This document shows, one piece after another, positions 59,342 through 64,000 of a stretch of 64,000 bases of DNA; position 1 is the first letter of the stretch; each line of letters begins with the position of its first letter. Position numbers and translations under genes: made by a program. The stretch covers positions 124,001 to 188,000 of the forward strand of contig NZ_JACZCQ010000009.1 in the NCBI RefSeq assembly GCF_014904705.1. The letters are read 5' to 3'. The notes beneath the pieces are model-generated. The model saw only the letters and a program-made list of their open reading frames with translations, did no database searches and had not been told where the DNA came from. This DNA comes from Nisaea sediminum (GTDB taxonomy: Bacteria; Pseudomonadota; Alphaproteobacteria; Thalassobaculales; Thalassobaculaceae).

Positions 59342-60400
59342 CTAACCCCAAATTTGCGCGCTTTCTGCGTCAAAGAAAACGACATCAAGCGACTTTCGGC
59401 CTCTGGTTCGCGTTTGACGGTTCGTATTCATCTGCTGCGCGCGTGCGATCACCTGTTGGTTTTCGGGCGTATTCGGATCGCCATAGATGCTGACGAACAG
59501 GCGCGCAATTTTGCCGTCTTCGATCACTCTCCAAATGTGCGTGTCATTGTCGGCAAGCGAGTGCCCATAGATATACAGGCTTCCGTAGACGCTCTCTAAG
59601 CTTCGCAGACCTTTGTGCAGGTAAGCGCTGTGCGTGATCTTGGTGAGCTTTGAGGTGCTGTCGCCTTCCGATACGAACAACGGATATCGATTGGCATCAA
59701 GCGCAGCGCGAACTTGATCGATAATGGGGCGATCCGTTCGTGACCAAGTGTATTTCTGGAGTTCGTGCCCTGCATCAAACAGATGGAGGGCACCATGCAG
59801 AAAATGGACTGTTGCTTTTTGGCTTTCCTGCCAAGTCACATACTCCGCAAAATCGTCTCCATCATCATCGTCCGGCGCGCGAAAACCGTCGTCACACATG
59901 TAGCCGAGATCATCCATTTCTTCGTCGTCGTGCATCATTGTCCAGTAAAGCAGGACATCGTAATTCAGCGTGTAGATGTGGCCGTTGTTCTCGGCAAACT
60001 GGTTCAAAAATGCACGGCAATTTGCGTACTGTTCATCTTCGATATCGTAGGGACGGTCTGGGTGCCGACCGGCAATCGCATCGACAAGGATTGTCTTGAT
60101 CGCTTCAGCGTCTTTTGCGAGAGCGTCAACCAGTTCGGGTGGTAGTCCCTCGTAGGCCGGAAGCACCTTTGAGGTATCTAGCAGTGCTTTGATAACTGTC
60201 TCGAAGTCCCGTGTTTGAAGTAGGTCGAAAACCTCACGAAGGTGCGGAGCATCATCGAAATTAGCGTCTTCAAACAATGCGTTATAGGAGAAAATGTCAG
60301 GCTTCAGGGCGATGCTGAAACCGTTTCCGAGAAGGAGATGTTTCTTCCCGGTGCCTGCCGCCATCGCTTCTACGAAAGATATGATCGATGGAGTAGTCAT
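59342..60400 (-). CDS. SIR2-like DUF4917 protein
   Basis: A 352-aa protein. Four pieces match SIR2-fold defence proteins: LLGNGFSIA (25-29 region), YTLNYDVLLYW with Asn146, FLHGALHLF with His202, and YIYGHSLADNDTHIW (279-286). Asn and His correspond to the NAD-hydrolysis residues of SIR2 NADases. An acidic stretch (DDDDGDDF) sits in the loop near 177-184. I infer an NAD-consuming effector; DUF4917 itself has no proven role that I can cite. It follows hsdS by 13 bp. Confidence 0.75.
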   Translation of the reverse strand: MTTPSIISFVEAMAAGTGKKHLLLGNGFSIALKPDIFSYNALFEDANFDDAPHLREVFDLLQTRDFETVIKALLDTSKVLPAYEGLPPELVDALAKDAEAIKTILVDAIAGRHPDRPYDIEDEQYANCRAFLNQFAENNGHIYTLNYDVLLYWTMMHDDEEMDDLGYMCDDGFRAPDDDDGDDFAEYVTWQESQKATVHFLHGALHLFDAGHELQKYTWSRTDRPIIDQVRAALDANRYPLFVSEGDSTSKLTKITHSAYLHKGLRSLESVYGSLYIYGHSLADNDTHIWRVIEDGKIARLFVSIYGDPNTPENQQVIARAQQMNTNRQTRTRGRKSLDVVFFDAESAQIWG

Positions 60401-60413
60401 CGCGATGCTTCTT

Positions 60414-61613
60414 TTAATGCAGTAGATTTTGGGAGAGAGCGTTGGCTAGGTTGACGCAGTATTTTTCATTCTCAGTTAGCCGTTTTTTCGTTTTTCTCAC
60501 CGCCTGCTTGATCCGAACCCAATCTTGCTGTTGCGACCGTGGTGGAACGGCAATCGGCACGGATCGGATGTCGTCGAAGTTCAAACCCGATTTCACACCC
60601 GATCGATCCAGTCGCTTGAACTCGTGCTGTGGCCCTCTACTAGACAACGCACTAGCCAAAAACTCTGGCTCAATGGAACTTGTTCTGAGAAGCGCCAGGT
60701 GCTGGTTGATGTATGCGTCTCCGATGTCATCTGGAACAACAGCAACTCTGCCTAGGTCTGCGGTTATGCTGAGCAACACGTCCCCAGGCTGTACCCGTGT
60801 TCTATTAGCTTCGGCAGTGTTTGGGGGAATTACGTGAGCTAGGTCATTTTCATCGAACGCATCGGAACGGACGTTCTGAATTCTAATGAAACTACTGCCT
60901 TCAGAGACATAGTACTTCGCCCACCCTCGTGAACCGCTTGTTAAAAAATCAAGATGATCTCCAAGTGGAGCCATAGGTAATTGAGCGGAGTTATTAAGAG
61001 TATCGCCAAACATCTCCAAGAAGACGGAGCGCAGGAAGGCATTGGAGTGAGCGAGGGCTTGGTCGTATTTGCGTCGAATGGCGTCGGCCTTGTCGAGGAT
61101 GGCAGCGATAAGCCGCTGCTCCTCTAGTGGCGGGAGGGGGATTTCGAAAGATCTAACCACTTTGTCGGTAACCGCAGGGTAGTTCGCCCCAGTGGAATTC
61201 CTGACGAGGTATTCCACAAAACCCGGCGTCTTCGTAACCTGAAATAGGTAACTCGGAAGAAGAGCGTTCTGTTTAGCTCGGAGCACAGAGAAACCTGTGG
61301 ACCCTATGCTCCCAGTAAGCTCGCCTGGAACCATGGCGACGCCATTCAGGTTTGGTCGAACTGTAGATACGATTACGTCCTGTGCTTGCAGTACCTGTCG
61401 TGCTCGGCTTGGTGCGTCTTGACTTGCAACAGTTGGAACATCCGCTATTTGCTTTACATCCTTGTCGACCGATGAGATGTCCACGTACCTGAATGACTTC
61501 TGGTTTCGCTGACGTTTTGGGTCTTGTTTCTTGATCGGCGCGGTGATCTCCCCTAGCGCAACCCTTGGCCATTCGCGACCGACTAGGTCTCGTATCTTCG
61601 TCACAGCGCTCAT
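60414..61613 (-). CDS. hsdS: type I restriction system specificity subunit HsdS
   Basis: A 399-aa specificity subunit with two target-recognition domains (about 10-180 and 215-380), each ended by a helical spacer: LPPLEEQRLIAAILDKADAI and VPPRSQQQDWVRIKQAVRKT. It directs HsdM and HsdR to a bipartite DNA site. It overlaps the 205-aa gene stop (ATGA). Full length with no interruption visible. Confidence 0.93.
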   Translation of the reverse strand: MSAVTKIRDLVGREWPRVALGEITAPIKKQDPKRQRNQKSFRYVDISSVDKDVKQIADVPTVASQDAPSRARQVLQAQDVIVSTVRPNLNGVAMVPGELTGSIGSTGFSVLRAKQNALLPSYLFQVTKTPGFVEYLVRNSTGANYPAVTDKVVRSFEIPLPPLEEQRLIAAILDKADAIRRKYDQALAHSNAFLRSVFLEMFGDTLNNSAQLPMAPLGDHLDFLTSGSRGWAKYYVSEGSSFIRIQNVRSDAFDENDLAHVIPPNTAEANRTRVQPGDVLLSITADLGRVAVVPDDIGDAYINQHLALLRTSSIEPEFLASALSSRGPQHEFKRLDRSGVKSGLNFDDIRSVPIAVPPRSQQQDWVRIKQAVRKTKKRLTENEKYCVNLANALSQNLLH

Positions 61614-62227
61614 TGCGCCACCTTTTTTGGTCGCTGCGGGTAACTATCTCTGTGATCTTTGTGCCACCAAAACATCCACTGATCGACCTGTTGCGGCTTC
61701 CAGTGCAGCTCTTTAGCTAAGCTTCTCAACTTGGCGATGTAATCGGACCAATTATAGGGAGAAAGGTTAACGCCGTAGATTTTTTGGAGCGCGACGCTTC
61801 CATCGTCCTCAAGTTTCCGTTCTAACAATCCGGCCCCATTCATGACTTGCCAGGTGCGGAAATCGATAACCCCCCATTTCTTAGGTTCTCGCCACGCAAG
61901 GATCGCTGACGCTGTTGGCACGGATACCCCGCGCAATGCAGTTAGGATCGAGATACGGATGGTTTCACTTTTCACGGTCGTCGTGTTGAATGCGAGCCTG
62001 ACGGCTTCTGCGACCAAGTCGGCGTCGTTGTCGCGAACCAAAGCGGCTCGTCGAGGGCTTTTGACCTCGGCGATCCGTTTGATCAGCTTCTGATCGATTT
62101 CAGTGTGGGAACTGAGGTTGGCCAGATCAGACATCAGTTCCTTAACTTCTTTTCCTTTCTTGTTCCTTTCGCGGGGCCTTTTTCGCATCGCGGTAATCAA
62201 CTCATCGCGGGAATTTATCTCGTTCAT
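61610..62227 (-). CDS. HhH-glycosylase-like protein within the hsd operon
   Basis: A 205-aa basic protein. Residues 92-126 resemble the helix-hairpin-helix and active-site loop of HhH-GPD DNA glycosylases: [18 protein letters not shown] followed by [12 protein letters not shown], where Asp122 takes the position of the conserved catalytic aspartate (compare the OGG1/MutY 'VDxHVxR' loop). The N-terminus is charged ([17 protein letters not shown]) and the C-terminus aromatic ([11 protein letters not shown]). It is coupled by ATGA overlaps to hsdM before and hsdS after it. Glycosylase activity is inference; no 4Fe-4S cluster cysteines are seen. Confidence 0.72.
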   Translation of the reverse strand: MNEINSRDELITAMRKRPRERNKKGKEVKELMSDLANLSSHTEIDQKLIKRIAEVKSPRRAALVRDNDADLVAEAVRLAFNTTTVKSETIRISILTALRGVSVPTASAILAWREPKKWGVIDFRTWQVMNGAGLLERKLEDDGSVALQKIYGVNLSPYNWSDYIAKLRSLAKELHWKPQQVDQWMFWWHKDHRDSYPQRPKKVAQ

Positions 62228-63774
62228 TCCGCTGCCTCGACCCGATCCACCCCGGCGTCTTTGAGCATGACTTCCAACTCGTTGAGGTCGCCCAAAATCT
62301 CGGCTTCCAGCGTCTTCATTTTGGCCAGTATCTGCATCGGAGGCTCGTACTCCTGAGCCTCGTGGACCACTTCCTTGTAGCGGCTGACTGATAAATCAAA
62401 CTTCTTCTCACGGATTTCCCCAACAGGAACCCAGAAGCCTTTTTTGGTGCGATCGTTGTGATCGACGTTAGCCGCATTCCTCTCCCGCCAGCGGTCCAGT
62501 GCATCGGGCAAATCGTTCGCGTTCACCTTGTTGCGCTTGTCATCGAGCGAGAGGCCGTCCGCCTCCACTTCGTAGAACCAGACCCGGTCCGTGCGTCCGC
62601 CCTTGGTGAAAACGAGGATGGCTGTAGAGACGCCTGCATAGGGCTTGAATACACCGGAGGGAAGCGAGATCACCCCTTCCAGCTGGTTCTCGTCGACAAG
62701 CTTCTGGCGCAGGCCCTGATGAGCCTTGGAGGAGCCGAACAGGACGCCGTCCGGAACGACAGCCGCCGACCGTCCGCCCAACTTCAACATACGTATGATC
62801 AGAGCGACGAACAGCAGCTCGGTCTTCTTAGTTTTCACTGTGGCTGTGAGAGAGCGATGCACATCCTCCTCGTCAAGTGATCCCTTGAACGGCGGGTTGG
62901 CGAGGATGATGTCGAACGCATCACGTGCCCGTTTCGGGAACCGTTCAGTGAAGCCGGTTGCGAGCGTGTCTTGATAGTGAATGTCTGGTGCATCGACGCC
63001 ATGCAGGAGCAGGTTCATTGCCGCGATACGGAGCATGGTGGTGTCAAAATCGAAACCGTGGAACATGTGCCGGCGGACGTGATCGAGATAGGGCTCCAGC
63101 TTGTCGCCACTATAGGATTTCGCGCCTGTTTCGGGGTCGACAAACACCTGATCCGGAGATGTGTAGGTCTCCCAAAGATACTGAGCTACGCCGACGAGGA
63201 ACCCACCGGTGCCACAGGCGGGGTCGCCCACGGTTTCCGTCGGCTTTGGCTCCAGCATGTCCACCATAAAGCGGATGATGTGGCGCGGCGTGCGGAACTG
63301 GCCATTAATCCCGGCAGTTGTCAGCTTGCTGAGTAGATACTCATAGAGATCACCTTTGCTGTCATCGTCCTCCAGTGGGAGTGCATCCACCATGCCAATA
63401 GCGGAAACGAGCAGGCTCTCTTTCTGGATCAGCAGTTGGGCGTCTTTCATGTACTCGGCATAGACCGCGCCATCCATGGCAACGGTGCGGAAGTGAGGAA
63501 ACACTTCATCTCGAACCAGCGGGAGCATTTGCGTCGAACGCAGATCCTTGAACTTGGACCAGCGAAGGTGTTGCTGGTCGTCATTGAACAGAAAATCCTG
63601 ATCCTTGCCGGTGCGCATCTGGATGCGTTCCAGCTTCTGCTCCCGCAGGTCCAGCATGCGGGCAAACATCAGGAATGTGATCTGTTCGATAACGGTCAGC
63701 GGGTTGGTGATGCCGCCCGTCCAAAACTCCTCCCAGAGCTTATCGATTTGGCTGCGCAGTTTCCCCGTGATCAT
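62224..63774 (-). CDS. hsdM: type I restriction system DNA methyltransferase HsdM
   Basis: A 516-aa N6-adenine methyltransferase. N-terminal helical domain ([20 protein letters not shown]), SAM motif [19 protein letters not shown] near residue 195, and catalytic NPPF in [18 protein letters not shown] 63774 is used because the frame above it is antisense to hsdR and arginine-rich. It starts one base after the hsdR stop and overlaps the next gene by ATGA. With HsdS it protects host DNA, and with HsdR it cuts foreign DNA. Confidence 0.95.
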   Translation of the reverse strand: MITGKLRSQIDKLWEEFWTGGITNPLTVIEQITFLMFARMLDLREQKLERIQMRTGKDQDFLFNDDQQHLRWSKFKDLRSTQMLPLVRDEVFPHFRTVAMDGAVYAEYMKDAQLLIQKESLLVSAIGMVDALPLEDDDSKGDLYEYLLSKLTTAGINGQFRTPRHIIRFMVDMLEPKPTETVGDPACGTGGFLVGVAQYLWETYTSPDQVFVDPETGAKSYSGDKLEPYLDHVRRHMFHGFDFDTTMLRIAAMNLLLHGVDAPDIHYQDTLATGFTERFPKRARDAFDIILANPPFKGSLDEEDVHRSLTATVKTKKTELLFVALIIRMLKLGGRSAAVVPDGVLFGSSKAHQGLRQKLVDENQLEGVISLPSGVFKPYAGVSTAILVFTKGGRTDRVWFYEVEADGLSLDDKRNKVNANDLPDALDRWRERNAANVDHNDRTKKGFWVPVGEIREKKFDLSVSRYKEVVHEAQEYEPPMQILAKMKTLEAEILGDLNELEVMLKDAGVDRVEAAE

Positions 63775-63775
63775 T

Positions 63776-64000
63776 TTATGCCCCTTGGTCCTCAGCTGGG
63801 TGATGAGGTGTTTTTGGCTGGAACGATCGTACGATGTCCAGCAAGTCGTCGATCTGACTGTCTTCAGAGAACACACCGTCGGGACCATCCGGATCGACGC
63901 GCGTGAACGGTTGGTCGTATAGCCGCTCGATCTCGACCACGCCGTATTGGGCAATGTGGTTCTGCAGCATCCCAAGGAAACGCGTCTGTTTCGCGGTCAG
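63776..64000 (-). CDS. hsdR: type I restriction endonuclease subunit HsdR, C-terminal fragment
   Basis: The last 74 residues before TAA at 63776-63778: [40 protein letters not shown] and [10 protein letters not shown], the usual C-terminal region of type I R subunits. It runs out of the window at base 64000. The stop lies one base from the hsdM start, fixing the order hsdR-hsdM. The nuclease and helicase parts lie outside. Confidence 0.8.
   Translation of the reverse strand: MTAKQTRFLGMLQNHIAQYGVVEIERLYDQPFTRVDPDGPDGVFSEDSQIDDLLDIVRSFQPKTPHHPAEDQGA

Overview
The window looks like an alphaproteobacterial chromosome with high GC, probably from a marine or soil heterotroph of the Rhodospirillales type. 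This rests on GC-rich codon use, many solute-binding-protein transporters (one TRAP, two tripartite tricarboxylate systems), an iron-response motif TGA-N9-TCA, a modEABC cluster, BacA and DusA. The genus is not secure. No tRNA, rRNA, insertion sequence or CRISPR array was recognised.

Region 1 (1 to about 39.8 kb) is ordinary chromosome. It holds a divergent TetR / metallo-beta-lactamase-fold pair with two palindromic operators; a lipoprotein and a pirin; a TRAP operon dctPQM with its GntR regulator; EamA transporter, dusA and a flavin-nucleotide-binding protein; MarR with DUF1428 and PhnB-like genes; modE-modABC followed by a ferric iron binding protein/permease pair without its own ATPase; a crotonase-fold gene; a GNAT; a PAS histidine kinase; BacA; a siderophore operon (siderophore-interacting reductase, TonB receptor, fhuCDB); and an operon tctCBA-quiC (import of an organic acid plus a dehydroshikimate dehydratase/HPPD fusion) with an upstream LysR and a 53-codon small ORF. 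A second histidine kinase ends this region.

Region 2 (39.8 to 51.3 kb) starts with a frameshifted 3' remnant of an aldehyde dehydrogenase. A GcvA-like LysR gene follows, then one long minus-strand operon: tctB-tctA-tctC, CaiB/BaiF CoA-transferase, MmgE/PrpD, PaaG-like crotonase, NDP-forming acid-CoA ligase and a PcaF-like thiolase. Together they could import an unknown organic acid, attach CoA, rearrange it and cleave it thiolytically. The substrate is not evident.

Region 3 (51.3 to 53.3 kb) holds a decayed stretch without genes, an SDR oxidoreductase, and an intergenic region with a candidate small RNA (strong terminator) and a 10-bp tandem repeat next to the integrase.

Region 4 (53.3 to 64 kb) is an integrated element with visibly less GC-rich coding: tyrosine integrase, a coupled 187-aa protein, an AlpA-like excisionase, a PrimPol/helicase replication protein ending in a very strong hairpin, a small membrane protein, and then a tightly coupled minus-strand defence operon. 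That operon reads hsdR (partial), hsdM, a 205-aa HhH-glycosylase-like protein, hsdS, a SIR2-like DUF4917 protein and a DUF91 (NucS-like) nuclease fused to a putative EVE/PUA-like reader. This type I restriction operon with three unusual passengers is the most interesting part of the window.
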